Assembly (NCBI GenBank): GCA_020746105.1
Contig: CM036636.1
Coordinates: 4,340,001 to 4,404,000, forward strand
Source: Trogon surrucura
Lineage: Eukaryota; Chordata; Aves; Trogoniformes; Trogonidae
Direction of reading: 5' to 3'
Length of the DNA stretch: 64,000 nucleotides
Shown here: positions 13,291-24,875 of the stretch, piece after piece
How the letters are laid out: each line of letters begins with the position of its first letter
How positions within the stretch are numbered: position 1 is the first letter of the stretch
Notes under the pieces: generated by a model
Told to the model about the DNA's origin: nothing
Database searches by the model: none
What the model saw: the letters and a program-made list of their open reading frames with translations, nothing else
Position numbers and translations under genes: made by a program

Positions 13291-16200
13291 GCTTGAGTGG
13301 GAACCTAGGAGAACACAGAGAGTGCAGACTTTCTGAACTGAATTTTTTCCTGGCAGGTGTACCCTCACCCCCCGTTCCATCAACCCTGCTTTACTCACAC
13401 AGCTGAAGTCTTTGGGTTGTATGTGGCATTCGCCAGAAGTTCAGCCACTTTGCAGAACTCCTGAAGCCTCAGGCCTCGACAAAGTGGGCTGGAGGTCTTC
13501 CAAATCTGGGTTTAGTTGGGAGATTTCCAGTACTTCCTGTTTCCAAGTGAGCTGGCAAGAGGCAAAATAGCTTTTTTCACTCTGTTTCATTCTCCTTCTG
13601 GTGCTGGCTATGCCCCAAAAAGCAAAGAGACAATGAAAGGGATGGGAGGAGGAAATCAACTGAATCTTGTCACTGTTGAGGAAAAAACCTGTGGGTCCTC
13701 AGGTTTGGGGAGTGTGTGTAAGGGATCATATCTACTCACCTTGTTCACATGTGGAAATTATGAGGCATTTCGTTTAGAGCCAGTAAGCAGAACTTGTCAG
13801 TTTTCCAACTTCCATGGAAAACCAACATAGAGACTGGTTTATGTTTTTCTTTTAGTTTCAGAGAAAAAAAATAATCCCCAAATCTGTCATCTAAAGCACT
13901 TGGGGTGAGGGGGAAGGGGGAGTTCTGATGAAAAAATGCCTTGTACCTTGGGTTGAACATTGTATTGATTTTGACTTTAGGACATCTGCAATCCAGGAGA
14001 AGATTTCTAGTACAGTTCTGTTTGCAAGCTCTTGATCTAATCAGAAAATCCACAACCAATGAATTACATTTTCTATCAAGGAAACTTTTGGAAAACATAA
14101 ACTACTCAACCAAAAGTCATTGCTCCCGACCATTCCCAGAGGTGAACGATGCAGAAGAATCTGAGCTACCTATAGCTACAAATCCAAACCCGGTGCAATT
14201 TTCTCATTGTGTACAAACCACAGAGCTGCTCTGTGGTGTAATCCGAGCAGTCATTGCTTCCAGCTCTTTTAGCTCACCCAGCGGAAAGTCGGGCTTATAT
14301 CTACCACATTCAAGCCTTGCTGAGGGGGTATAGGCAGGAACAGTCAGATTACAAACTCTCTGCTTTCTGACGGATCAGAGGAGATGGACTCCAGAAATGA
14401 GCAGTTCCCTCTCGGAGTTAGTCAAGGGTTAGACAGTTATCGCTGGCATCAGGAAGCTGTTTCGCAGCCCAGATTCCCGTATCAGCAGCAGCAAGGCGCA
14501 GTGGGAACAATGCAGGGGGTGGTTGAGGAGGCTGGTGTCTATGAGAAACCAAAAGGGAATGTTTGAAAAGGGCCAGCTGGGATCTTTTCCTTGCTCTGGG
14601 CAAAGGAAGGTACAAACCGAGATGCTCTGCAGCAGGGATTAAGGCATACACGTGGGTTTTGTACACCGGGACAAAATTGACATTTATTAACAGAAATGGG
14701 AACTGTTCTGCCCTTCCAAGTTTAACAGCCTTTTCCAAAGCGATGACTGAAGTGGCCAGAAGACACCAAACTGAGAAACCACAACCACCACAGGCTCTCC
14801 TATGAACCCTGCAACACCAACCATCAGCATGAGGTTAGCTCTGGGACCTGGCTCTTGTGTGTCTGTGGTGGGTGTCACACGTGGGTGGTGAGAGGTGGGA
14901 ACTCGGAGTGTGCTGGGAGGTGTTAGTGCCGGGAAAATTGTCCCTCCCTTGGGCAGGGGGCCAGCACAAAGCGACACGAGACCCTCTGGGCTCTGTCAGC
15001 AGAGCTGCGCTCTGGTGAGAGGGAGAGCTGCCAGACTGACATCCTTTCCCCAGATGGGGTAAAACCACCCCCAGCACTCCATCCGAACCGGTGGACCGTC
15101 AGGTCCCCACTGTCAGCCCCCACTGCCGTTCCCCAACACGGGAACCAAAGCGAACACTCCCCCTGCTAACGAGACGGGCTTCTTAGTGCCTGGCAGAGCC
15201 TGGCTCTCCCTCACCTTCTTTACATATCTTCATTTGTCAAGCACCTTCTGAACACTTCGGAGGCTGCCTTCTCCCTTGCCCTCCAGAGCTATGAAAAGGT
15301 CATCCGTCTAACAGGGAGAGGCGCTGGAAATAAACTCGTGTGTTTTTCCTCCCTTCAAACATCAGATGTGACACAAGAAGATAAACCAGCTGCCAGGAAC
15401 CCGCTTGGCATGTAGGATGCCGTGCAGTGGTTTGCCCAGGCCGTGCCTGTCTGCCACAGATCATTAGCTGTTCCTGTTTTGAGGCTGTACCTCTCCGTGC
15501 TGTCTCGATGCCACGGATGTGTTATTTCTCCTTGAAAGCAATAATGTGTAGATGCATAGTAAAAAATCCCAAAGACTCTTGCAGGTGACAGCTCCTGGGT
15601 GACCTGGGAGCTCTGGCATGCCTATTACCACAGATGTGCAGGCGGAAGGAGAAGAGGGCTCACAGGATGGGTTCCTTTCGTGGAAACCCGTGCTGTTGAG
15701 CTGTGATGCTGTCTGCAGAGAAACGCCTGCAACACGGAGTAGCAGGTCCCGGCCTGAACTGTTATCTTCACGTCTGCTGTCATAGCTCCAGGGACTATGA
15801 CCTTGCTTTGAAAGGTATTCAATGTCCAGAAGGAAGATACAGTCAAAACAATTCTTTTCTACCAAAGTGAAACATGGCAGAAAAAAAACTGAGAAGAAAG
15901 AGTGAGAGGAGACTGGGCAGTATTTCAGCCCTGCTGAGGAGCAGCTCTTCCCTGTTTTGAGGCAGGTGTCTACCCTGGGTGCTCAGCACTGGATGCTGAA
16001 TCCAACCCGTTTCTGAGGATAACACAGCTGGAAATGGATCAGGAAACATGGTTCAGAGGTGGCACAGACAGGCTAGTGGTGGTTCTGGCACCCCCTGCCT
16101 TCTCCACAAAGACAACCCATTCCCTAATCCCATAGTTCATATTTAACGCTGGGAAAAGACAAAGTCTTTTTTCTCTATAGCAGCTATAGCGATGTGCCTT

Positions 16201-17159
16201 CTAATGCAGCCCATCCAGGTGGCTTAGAGTAGACACGGGACAAGGGGAAAACGTGAGGAGAGGCCTGAGAGATAGCGAGCAGCCACCCAAAGATACCTGA
16301 AGTTTCCTTACAATGTTCTCCCTAAGATTCATCCATTTCTCCCTCGGCAAGGGAGTCCTGGGCTTTATTCCTCTTCTGTGCCCAAAATATATTTCCAGAT
16401 GTGACCCCTTCAGCTTCTCCCTCTTAGGATCTGCTGCAGGGAACATCAGGGTGCTGGCTGGATCTTAAACCCAAAGAAGAGGCTGTGGGCAAATCCATGA
16501 GCTGGACCAAGCACACTTTGCTGTGTCCTTCCCTGACCTGTGTAAATCCATCCTTGTGTCCCTTCATGCTGTATTTGCACTGCAAGCGCTTTGACTTTTG
16601 GCTTTGTCTTTTTTTTTCAGTGAGAAATACCACTGAAATCTCATCCACACCTGTGGTTTTTGGATGCTGCCACAATAAAAATGATAACAATCTACTAATA
16701 AGAGATGGATTTAAACCCAAAAGTCCTACATAATAGGGACGTTGCTAAAGAGGGATTAAGGAACATATACAATCATACTTAACCCTTTCATGGTGCTGTT
16801 AGTGGCATTTATGGCTACTCTGAAATTAGTATTTCAGATAGCCATAAGGCAGACTTTACCCAGAAGAAAAATTCCACTTTTCAATATCTGTTTTCATCCC
16901 CCGATCGAGAGGAAATACTCTAACTTCCACAAAACACGAAGCTCTGTAAAATCTTTATGTCCACTTAACAAAATCAAGAATCTCAGCCCTTTCATTAAAG
17001 GTGGAACAGCATCATCGTGAACATTCAAAAGTTTGAAATATTCCCTTGAAAAACTGATTAAAAATATTCCATTTTTAAATTTAAAATGGATATATAATAG
17101 AAGCAATATTTTCTACAAGGGGGCCACTCTTTACAACTATATATTTTGCCATGGACAGA
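13291..17159. other. Unique non-coding sequence, no gene seen
   Basis: No gene, RNA or recognised mobile element is seen. Two inverted repeats stand out: a 9-bp perfect palindrome with a 3-nt spacer at 14217-14237, and a longer hairpin at 16809-16847. GC is higher at 14840-15180 without a CpG island or promoter-like motif that I can defend. The short frames at 15464-15865 (minus) and 13941-14333 (plus) show no domain. Confidence 0.55.
16809..16847. repeat. Imperfect hairpin, about 17-bp arms, 4-nt loop
   Basis: The left arm (16809-16826) and right arm (16831-16847) pair throughout except for one bulged C in the left arm, with TAGT as the loop. The core of each arm reads TATGGCTA...TCTGAAAT and its complement. 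The pairing does not clearly continue outside the arms, so it is shorter than a typical pre-miRNA. It may be a remnant of an inverted-repeat transposon or a chance palindrome. Confidence 0.6.
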
Positions 17160-17260
17160 GAATTAGAGCTGGAGAACACAACAGGGAAACTGAGGCACAG
17201 CAGAAGCTGTGTGACTTGCTCAAAGACAGAGCCATGGTTAAAATTCATGAGGAGGTAACT
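17160..17260 (-). mobile_element. MIR SINE fragment, minus strand
   Basis: The + strand shows GGGAAACTGAGGCACAG followed by GTGTGACTTGCTCAAAGA and GACAGAGCC, the reversed MIR core blocks in the correct order and spacing. MIR is an ancient tRNA-derived amniote SINE, mobilised by L2-type LINEs. The flanking 5' and 3' parts of the element are too decayed to place. Confidence 0.7.
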
Positions 17261-18655
17261 TCTAGAGCTGCTCTCTGTTGTCTGGAACACACCAAGAAGA
17301 AGCTGTCATATCTGATGCCCTATGCAAGACCTTCAGATGTGCATGACTTGCTTTCCAGAGTATGAGAGTAATCTCAGATTTTTCACAGTGACCTGAGTCC
17401 TGTAGGCTTTTTCTGTAGCTATTTTATTGCCTGGTTACCCAGCCTGTGCAAAGTACCCTGAGATGATGCCCTCAGGCATTGACTCGAGGGGGAGCTGTTT
17501 GCCTGTAAATGAGAAGAGGACCCACTCTTCAGGCACTGATGAATCATTTCAACCTTTTTTATTTGGAACTGTTATGCGCAGTCCTGCCATTTACCGGTTC
17601 AAATGCAGAGGTCTGCTCCATCTGCGTGGTGTCTGTGGCCACCTTGCTGGTCACAGAGGTTGGAACAGCTGGACATGTCACACTTTTAAAGATGGAAAGG
17701 AGTCTGATAGATACGGGAGTTGACTGTTTTCCCCAAAGATAATTTGGATTGAGGAGTCAGGAGAAAACTGAGGCTGCCTTGAGACCCAGAGATGTCCACA
17801 TAAGCACCTTAGTCTTGGAGATGGAGGTAGGTGAACCATTAGGTCATCAGGCTTTGCAGACCCACCCTCCATCTGTAAAGGAGACCCTGAGGACCTCTGA
17901 AAGGTGCAATTTCTCATCCTTCTGTCCAAACTCAGTGTGGAACTTGATGACCCATCCTGCTGTCATCAAAACCCAAGGTTTTGGGCTTCTTACCCGGAGC
18001 CCTGAAGCCATTTCATCTGCCTTTAAATATAACAGGGCTTTGAGGGGAACTGGAACTGGAACAAAGCTCCTTCCCCACTGTGGGGCCAGCAGGGTCGATG
18101 AAGAAGCAGCTGAGGGTGAAATCAATTAATTCGTTCATCACAGAGCTACTGCAGTCACAAAGATATTTCAGTTGTGCTTGCTGGGAGGTCCTCATGAGAG
18201 ATACATCTCATTTTCAGCGAGGTCCCCAAGGAGAGGGTATAGTCAGACGATTTCATTCCTGCTGACTACGGGGTAATACGGACAATTCTAGGGAAAATGT
18301 ACCCTCTTGTCACCTGACATTTCAGTCTAGAATAGGCAACGGTTTGAGTGAAATCAGGCCCCACTTCAGCCAAAAGAGATTTGTGACAGCAAAAACCCAA
18401 AAACATGAGGAGAGAGCAGGCGGCCAGTGCTATTTCCAAAAAGTACAGAATGAGAGAGCGGGGCTGGAAGCACGTTTCCCATGGGCAGAAAAATTTGTCA
18501 TCAGGTTCCTGTTGCTGGGAAGTATCTCTGTGATGGCTCAGCACTCCCAGGGAAGCCTTTCAAGCCCCTTGACCAGGATTCCATAAGAAACCACATGCTC
18601 TGGGCTGTAGCCTTCTGCCCCAAATTCATCACAGTGGCCTGACGGGCACGTCATG
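17261..18655. other. Unique non-coding sequence, no gene seen
   Basis: Short frames on both strands overlap each other and have no recognisable domain. No repeat other than the flanking MIR and the duplications that begin at 18656 is seen. Confidence 0.55.
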
Positions 18656-18679
18656 CAGCTGTATTTGCAGCTGTATTTG
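18656..18679. repeat. 12-bp tandem duplication, two perfect units
   Basis: CAGCTGTATTTG occurs twice head to tail without a gap. It is the first of three separate short tandem duplications within 250 bp. Confidence 0.9.
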
Positions 18680-18751
18680 CCTCCGTGTCTGTCATGTGCC
18701 CTCCCTGTACTGCTCACAGCCCTTTACTGTCTGATTTGATGAGCAAAGTTT

Positions 18752-18835
18752 AATGAATTTATATTTAAATTGAATGAATTTGTATTTAAATTCAATGAAT
18801 TTGTATTTAAATTGAATGAATTTATACTTAAATCG
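18752..18835. repeat. 21-bp minisatellite, four units
   Basis: Four consecutive 21-bp units share the pattern AATGAATTTGTATTTAAATT plus one variable last base. Units run 18752-18772, 18773-18793, 18794-18814 and 18815-18835. Units 2 and 3 differ only at the last base; units 1 and 4 carry A for G at the tenth base, and unit 4 also has two further changes. Because 21 is a multiple of three, both strands stay open and give repetitive Asn/Phe/Lys peptides, which are artefacts of the repeat rather than genes. Confidence 0.95.
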
Positions 18836-18869
18836 AAATTCAGGTCATTTAAAAAAGACTGCAGAGGTC

Positions 18870-18907
18870 TGATCTTACTGCAAGGTACTGATCTTACTAC
18901 AAGGTAC
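18870..18907. repeat. 19-bp tandem duplication, two units
   Basis: TGATCTTACTGCAAGGTAC is followed directly by the same 19 bases with one G-to-A change (TTACTACAAGG). It lies 34 bp downstream of the 21-bp minisatellite. Confidence 0.9.
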
Positions 18908-20789
18908 AGTACTTTACTCATGCAGCTTTTGTACCCTAAACCAGAGAGCAGGGCCCTGGTTGCTTAATTGCAGTGATGATTTCAAACCTTTTGCTCCTTA
19001 CGGAGAGATTTTTCAAGAGTCCTACAATCAGTATCTCAAAGTCCTCTGAAGATATAGCCATTTATTGCAGGATTTGGCTGGGTAATGTTTCAGGGGAAAA
19101 AATGTCATCCTGTCTGAATACACCACGTTAGCAAGAGAGAAAGTGTACCGATCGACAGATGAATAGACAAAAAGCCTGCAGTTCTTGAGAAAAACCCAGG
19201 ACTTTTCAATCATTTCTGTCTAGCTGACAGCAAAGTTCACGTGCAAAGCAAGGGCAGAGTCTAAACAGCTACAGCATAATCCAAAAAACACTGAAGTGAA
19301 CAGGGTTATGGAGTAAAAGCACTGAAGTGCTGATGAATCTAGTCCATTCCTTTTATATATAGAGGATACAGATCGCACAAACAGTCCCTTCCTGGGCTGG
19401 GCTGAACCCTCGCGAGGAGCGATACATCACAGGGGGAAAAGACTGAAATTCGTAACAGGTTCAGTGACAGCAAAGGAGCAAAGTAATAACTGCTTTTCCT
19501 TTCTTGTCTTTCCAAACAGGGATGATTCATAAAATGGATCGAGCTTTCTTAGTATTGAGGAAAGAAGGATATATGGAAACCTTTTTTTTTTTACAGTTCT
19601 GTGTAGAAAAAGCCCTTATACCTAATGTGAAACTTCATTAGGACCTTAGTTAAGTGCAGTGTTGAGGGGTGTTGTATGAGCCATGCCTGGAAAATTACTT
19701 GGGCTTCTTAATGGTGAGAAGAGAGGGGATAAAGAGTTAGAGTTGTGTCAGAAGCTCAAAGTTCCATGTTTCCATCTCCCACATTCAAGGTATTTTTTTT
19801 TTCTTTTTTATTTTTTCAAAGCTCTGATACATACATAGAGAAATTTTCTTTCTTCCATCCCCATTTTCAGTACCCAGCCAGGAAGGAAAAGTGCTGCAAA
19901 TACTTCTGAGGGATGTCTGCATAGCCAATTGTCCAATTTCACAGGCTTTAATGGCTTCTAGTGGAACTTGCACGTCCCTCTCTGTCCGCCGTGCTCCGAA
20001 CCAGACGCTGGAAATGACAATGACCGAAAGCCAAGGTAAGTGGCCAAAACAAACCCTTTGATATACAGGAGGCTGAAAGGGATTATTTTTTACTATTTTA
20101 ATTTTCTTTTTCTTTTCATTTTCCACATCTTCTATTCTTAATATAGCTACTTTTCAGAGATAGAAGAAAAGACATCAAAAGTATGGCACACAGCTAACTT
20201 TAGGGCTGAACTGAATAACTCTTTCATGACATATATCTTTACATAAAAATCCCAGATGCTCACTTGCTCTGTCCACCAAATTCAGAATATTCAGCAAGAT
20301 AACTACAGAAGGGGTAAAAAACCTCCTCCTGCCCTGCAAACCCATCATTTGAAGCTCTCTCTGGCCTGATTCCCTCAGCTGTTCAGACATTGGTGTCCCC
20401 ACAGGCAAACTCAGAGCCCCTCTATTCCCCTTCATGCACCCACCTGCTTAACAAACAGGTCGTCTGTACCAACCCGTGGCTTGCCACGAGCTGATCACTG
20501 TGACATTTCTGCTAATGCACCATTTGCCCAGAAATTTTTGCTCTGTTAAAAGCAAGTTGGACCCACAGACAGCCCTGTTAGCGTCGATGTACTGAGCAGC
20601 TGGGAAATAATCTCGCCGGTCAGAGGAAACCGAGCCAGGGATGGAGGCAGTGCCCAGTTCATCTGGCACCGGGTATCAGGGTCCATCCTGCTGTGCACTG
20701 AGGGCTCTGCAGACCTCCTCAGAGGTAGCTTGAAAAAAGAAGGATGCAAAACCTTCTCCCTAGCTCAGCAGCCAGCGTTGAAACCCCTC
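18908..20789. other. Unique non-coding sequence, no gene seen
   Basis: No gene is supported. T-rich low-complexity stretches lie at 19580-19592, 19793-19815 and 20090-20125. The remaining frames are short and without domains. Confidence 0.55.
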
Positions 20790-20925
20790 AGTTATCTAGT
20801 TAACCAGGATGCTGACCTCTCTATAACTTTGGGTACAACCACCTTTCCGGGCTTTAGTTTCTCCAGGTATAAAAAGGAGACACCAGCACTATCATTTATT
20901 CTCTTGCAGTTCTTTCGTCATGAAG
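20790..20925 (+). mobile_element. Diverged MIR SINE fragment
   Basis: The series GACCTCTCTATAACTTTGGG, then GGGCTTTAGTTTCTCCAGGT, then AAAAAGGAGACACCAGCACTA follows the order of the MIR core: GACCTTGGGCAAG, then GCCTCAGTTTCCCCATCTGT, then AAAATGGGGATAATA. It is clearly diverged, and both ends are approximate. Confidence 0.5.
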
Positions 20926-23769
20926 TATATTTTTGCCTCTTAAACCTCCCCACCCTGCTTTGCCGAGCCGCACACACATCTCAACCAGCTTGAAGTGTTG
21001 CGGATTTGTGCCAGGTTGTCACAGGGGGCACAGACAGAAATTTAGGGGCTGGGAGAGCTGATCTTTCTCCTGAGCCTGGCTCAGTAACCTGACTTCCTTG
21101 GTTTACCTTCTAATTCTCCAGAAATACACAGAATAAAACCAAAAGAGCCCGTTAGCAAGTGAATGTGAGAAACAGAGGGGCTGATTCTCCACCCCCTGTG
21201 TCCTGTGCTGGGCTCTGCCTGCACGGGAAGGCAAGTGGGAGCTGCCTCAGAAAAGTCTCAATCCCAATGTTTATTTAAGCAAAGCTTCGGATGGCTGAGG
21301 AGGATCAGTGTAGAATGAATGATTCCACACGGCAGCACCGTCATATCCCTCCCCACCGTCTTCCCCCTTCCTTGATTTTTTTTTTTCCTTTTTCTTTTCT
21401 ACAAGAAAAATGAAATCCCCAAAGTCTGTCTGCCTGCCTTCTGCTTTCAGAGGGTGGATGGTTGCCCTGCTTAATTGAACTCTGATGTTCTCAAACTTCA
21501 GGGGAAAAAGAAGCCCCAAACCTGGAAAGGCATTTTGATTCCAAAGTGTTCGTACATTTTCTTAAGGGAGGAGGTTACAAAAGGACTTACTTTCTGCATT
21601 CCTGCTGCAAGATTTAAACCTCTTTTCCTGTTGGGATTGCTATGCCCTAAAAGCCAGACTAATGTTCATGACATATTCACCATGCGCTGCACTATCACTG
21701 CCTTGCTTGGCTGCGCGGGAGTAGAAACCGCAGGAATATCAAATTTTCCTCCTCATTTTCTTTATTCCCACTTTTTGCTGCCCAGATCCTTTGCCCGTTT
21801 CTCTCTCTGCTCCTTTCGGCTTCGCACTTCTTCTCGTAGATGGGATTGCCCAGATGGTAGAGCAGCGGGTGCCTGTGCCTGTCACCTGGGGCCACCGAGC
21901 ATCTCGGGGGGGACCGGGCCCTTGGGCACCCCAGGGGGGATGCGGGTGTTCCCTCCGGCAGCGCATCCCCAGGGCTGCAGCACAAGCAGCAGCAGCAGCC
22001 TCCAAAAACCAGAGCAGGCTTGGCACCAGCTCCTGAGAGGAGTGTCTGCAGAGGCAGCTCCCCACCCTCACGACTGTCAGACCCGTATTTTATGGGAACA
22101 AATTGTCTCTGCCAAACCCTAGAGCTAATGGCTAAATTGGGGAGCGCGAAGCCTGTCAGCGCCGAGATAGAGATGCAGGGAAATGAATGGGTCAGTGGAA
22201 TAAATTCAGGAGAGCTTAAGGAGGGAAAAGAAGAAGAAATAATAATAAAAAAAGTAAGTCAGAATTTTCCTGAGCATTTAAGAGTTTATCCTACCCATTT
22301 AGGACCGCCCTGGACAAGGTAGGACAGTGGCAACTCCAATGGCTTGTTATGGGTAATATTTCTATTGAAGTGCTCTGATTTTAACTGCTTTTCATTATCT
22401 GGGCTCTGGTTTGTCACACCGAACATCTGTTGCAAGTTAGATTTTGCAAGAGCCGTTTGAGATAAAGTGAAGCTGAGTACCGCTCCCCACAACCACCACC
22501 ATGGAGATCGCTCTCATGTTCTACCCATTAAAAAAAACACACTAAACTCTGATAAAAATAGCATGAGATGATGTCATTGTCCTAATGCATCTGGAAAGAA
22601 AAAACATTGAGGATACCTAGGTGATCTTGAATCTGACACTTTCATATTTTTTGAATCCCTGGTTAATATCTTGAACCTGCTTTTAACAGTAATGAGGACA
22701 CGATTTGTATTTACAGAAGCCTCGCTCAGCTCTGAGCAGTGTGTGTCAGTGGAGGAGAAGAGGTGGGGGAAAGGTGTGTGGTCACGTGTGAGCACTTCTT
22801 GCCCCCTTCCCCGTACAGGGTTCTGCACAGGTTAGTGCAGCCTGCCCTCCTCGAGATGGAAAATAAAAGCAACCACTAGAAGATTCAGCCTCTGTTCCAT
22901 CCCCTTTAACACCACCCAAACTGAAGAGAAGGAGTGGCAGGAATAAGGACGGGATGCCCAGGCAGTTTATATCCACCCTCACACTAATAACGTCTCTGCT
23001 TCCTTTAAGAAGGCAGCATTTCTGTGCTAAGAAACAGCCTAAGCTGGTGACTGTGCAGCATCTTTTCATACCGACTAGCTGGGGCCACTCCAATTGCCTA
23101 TAATAAACGATATAAGGAACAATATAAGCGGTGCTATAAATAATAATGCTGCAATTCCACTGATGGCTTATGGTGGCATTATAAATGATCGGAGCAAAGT
23201 CAGGAGGTCTCTTCACACCACCAGAGCCTCATGGTGGAATTATAGATCTAATTTAAGTGCATTTTGGGGTTAAATTATTTATTAAAGTGTAAAGCTTATG
23301 GAGATAAATGTTCAAGCAGTCAGACTCCTGAGTTAGGTGAGCATTCCTGGTCTTAATAATTACAGGTGGAATTTGCCCCTAGGCAAAAGGGCTAGATCAA
23401 GATTTTAGCAACATTTTAGGTATCCAAAAGCCCTGGAGGACACTTCTTGGCACAGGGGTGCAATCTCTACACTTACAATGAAATGGGCTCGTTGTACAGG
23501 TGATCAATCCTAAACACCAATTGTTCATACATCCATTTTAATCATTAAACTGGAGTTAAGAGACGTGTACAAGAAGAAGCATTTCTCAGGCTGATGATAA
23601 AACATAGATATTGGTTGTTCCCTTGCAAGTTTTGGGTTAAGTTTTCTTGCGTTGCAGCCTTGAAATGAAGTCCTGGTGCTGGTGTTTTCACCTCTTCCTG
23701 CATATTTAATTCTAATTTCAGTCAGAATTTGTCACCGTTGCTAAACTAGGAAAGTGCTGACAAGGCCAC
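20926..23769. other. Unique non-coding sequence with a GC-rich patch
   Basis: A CpG- and G-rich patch lies at about 21800-22090, holding a G-quadruplex pattern at 21906-21946. The longest open frame of the window (+, about 21475-22122) overlaps it. That frame starts at TTG, has no domain, and its C-terminal Gly/Pro/Ser richness only reflects the base composition, so I do not call a gene. The stretches 22090-22480 and 23080-23300 look like candidate conserved non-coding DNA. Confidence 0.5.
21906..21946 (+). other. G-quadruplex-forming pattern
   Basis: Five runs of at least three G lie at 21906-21912, 21916-21918, 21924-21926, 21934-21939 and 21944-21946. The spacers are 3, 5, 7 and 4 nt, which meets the common G3+N1-7 rule. 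It sits in a small GC-rich patch. Whether it folds or matters is unknown, because other C-rich sequence nearby could compete for pairing. Confidence 0.6.
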
Positions 23770-23850
23770 AGTGAAATTCTCTCTGCCACACACTTCTTGA
23801 GTGACCTCGGGCAAGTCACTTAAGCCTGTACTCTAAAAAATTTATGTAGA
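23770..23850 (+). mobile_element. MIR SINE core fragment
   Basis: CTCTGCCACACACTTCTTGA leads into GTGACCTCGGGCAAGTCACT and TAAGCCT, which is the diagnostic MIR core with two or three changes. The 3' part beyond about 23850 is not recognisable. Confidence 0.75.
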
Positions 23851-24436
23851 TCTATCTTATCTGCAGGTTGTAGACCTCTCTGGGCACCAGCCTGGCCAGA
23901 GCATACAGACCCCAAAATGCCAAGCTCCTGGAGGCATTACTGTGTATAACCTGCAGTTTACCTTTAGTGTGGGAAGTAGAGGAAAACTCAGCTTATTGTC
24001 ATCCCAAAGGCTGCATTTTCTAGAGTCTTCTGCAACATAAAAATTGCCCACGAGTCTCAACACTGTTTTGAGCCACTGGGCTGCAGTAAGGATAAATACA
24101 TTAAGATGAGGCATTAAGATACTGTGGTAATTAGGAGCCATATAAGTAACTTAGATATAGAATGAAGCTACTAATAATGCATGAATGCAAAGCCTTAAGA
24201 GGTTTTCTTCATATAAAGCACCCAGCTATTCGGTGGCTTAGCTCAATTCTCTGAAGCTGCGAATTCAGGCTGAAAATCTTATGAGGCTACGCTCTTTCAG
24301 TGAGGGTTTTTTTTTTTTCCTTGTCGTACTTAAAATATTGCTGAGGCTAACTTTTTTTGTCTCTAGGCAGTGTGTTTCCCATAGCTTCCAGCCAGACTAG
24401 AAAAAGTTGAAAGGGAAGGGAAAATGTATTTTTCCC
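23851..24436. other. Unique non-coding sequence
   Basis: Nothing recognised apart from a T run near 24307-24318. The minus-strand frame at 23857-24141 has no domain. Confidence 0.5.
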
Positions 24437-24466
24437 AAAAAAAAAAAAAGAAAGAAAGAAAGAAAG
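24437..24466. repeat. Poly(A) followed by (AAAG)4
   Basis: Thirteen A residues and a G are followed by four AAAG units. This resembles the tail of an insertion with microsatellite expansion, but no element body is seen upstream. Confidence 0.85.
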
Positions 24467-24511
24467 TAAAATCAGGCAGAGGGCTTGGGGGAAGATTCTG
24501 GTTAAGGGAGT

Positions 24512-24705
24512 GTATCTAGTGGTCAAACTAGGGAGATGGAATCAGTATTCCTGCTACTAATTCACTGTGTAACATTATGCCTATCACTAAGCTTTTTTTG
24601 TGGTCTATTTTTCCCATCAGTAAAATGAGTATTATAATAGTTACCTTCCTGATAAGGGTTTCAGTTAATCAATTTCTAAAGCCTTTAAGTACAGAGAGAC
24701 ACGAG
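24512..24705 (+). mobile_element. Near-full-length MIR SINE, diverged
   Basis: The order of blocks follows MIR from its 5' part to near its tail: TCTAGTGGTCAAACTAGGGA, then TTCACTGTGTAACATTATGC, then TTTTTCCCATCAGTAAAATG, then AGTATTATAATAGTTACCTT, then TTTCTAAAGCCTTTAAGTAC. The length, about 195 bp, is what a nearly complete copy should have. No coding capacity is expected. Confidence 0.7.
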
Positions 24706-24875
24706 ATATCATATCAACAAAGTCCAGCCTTTATCTGTGGCTGGATACTCTCTGAACTGCACCATATGTAAATGAATAGGACCTGATCTGTACAAACCAG
24801 AAAAATTCCTATTGACTTTGACGAATAAACACTATTTCTTGCAAATAATACCTGCGTGGTTTTGTCACAGGCAGG

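Noticed and set aside
14840-15180. GC-richer stretch with several GGG runs as a promoter or G-quadruplex
   Set aside because: Spacers between G-runs are mostly longer than seven bases and CpGs are few; no promoter motif stands out.
21835-21900. tRNA-like text (GGGATTGCCCAGATGGTAGAGCAG resembling an A-box and D-arm)
   Set aside because: No B-box (GGTTCGAATCC-type) follows at the right distance and no cloverleaf can be drawn, so a tRNA gene or tRNA-derived SINE is not supported.
21475-22122. Longest open frame in the window, about 215 codons, plus strand
   Set aside because: It opens at TTG, has no domain or ATG-started alternative of interest, and its composition follows a local GC-rich patch. 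Overlapping frames on the other strand are nearly as long.
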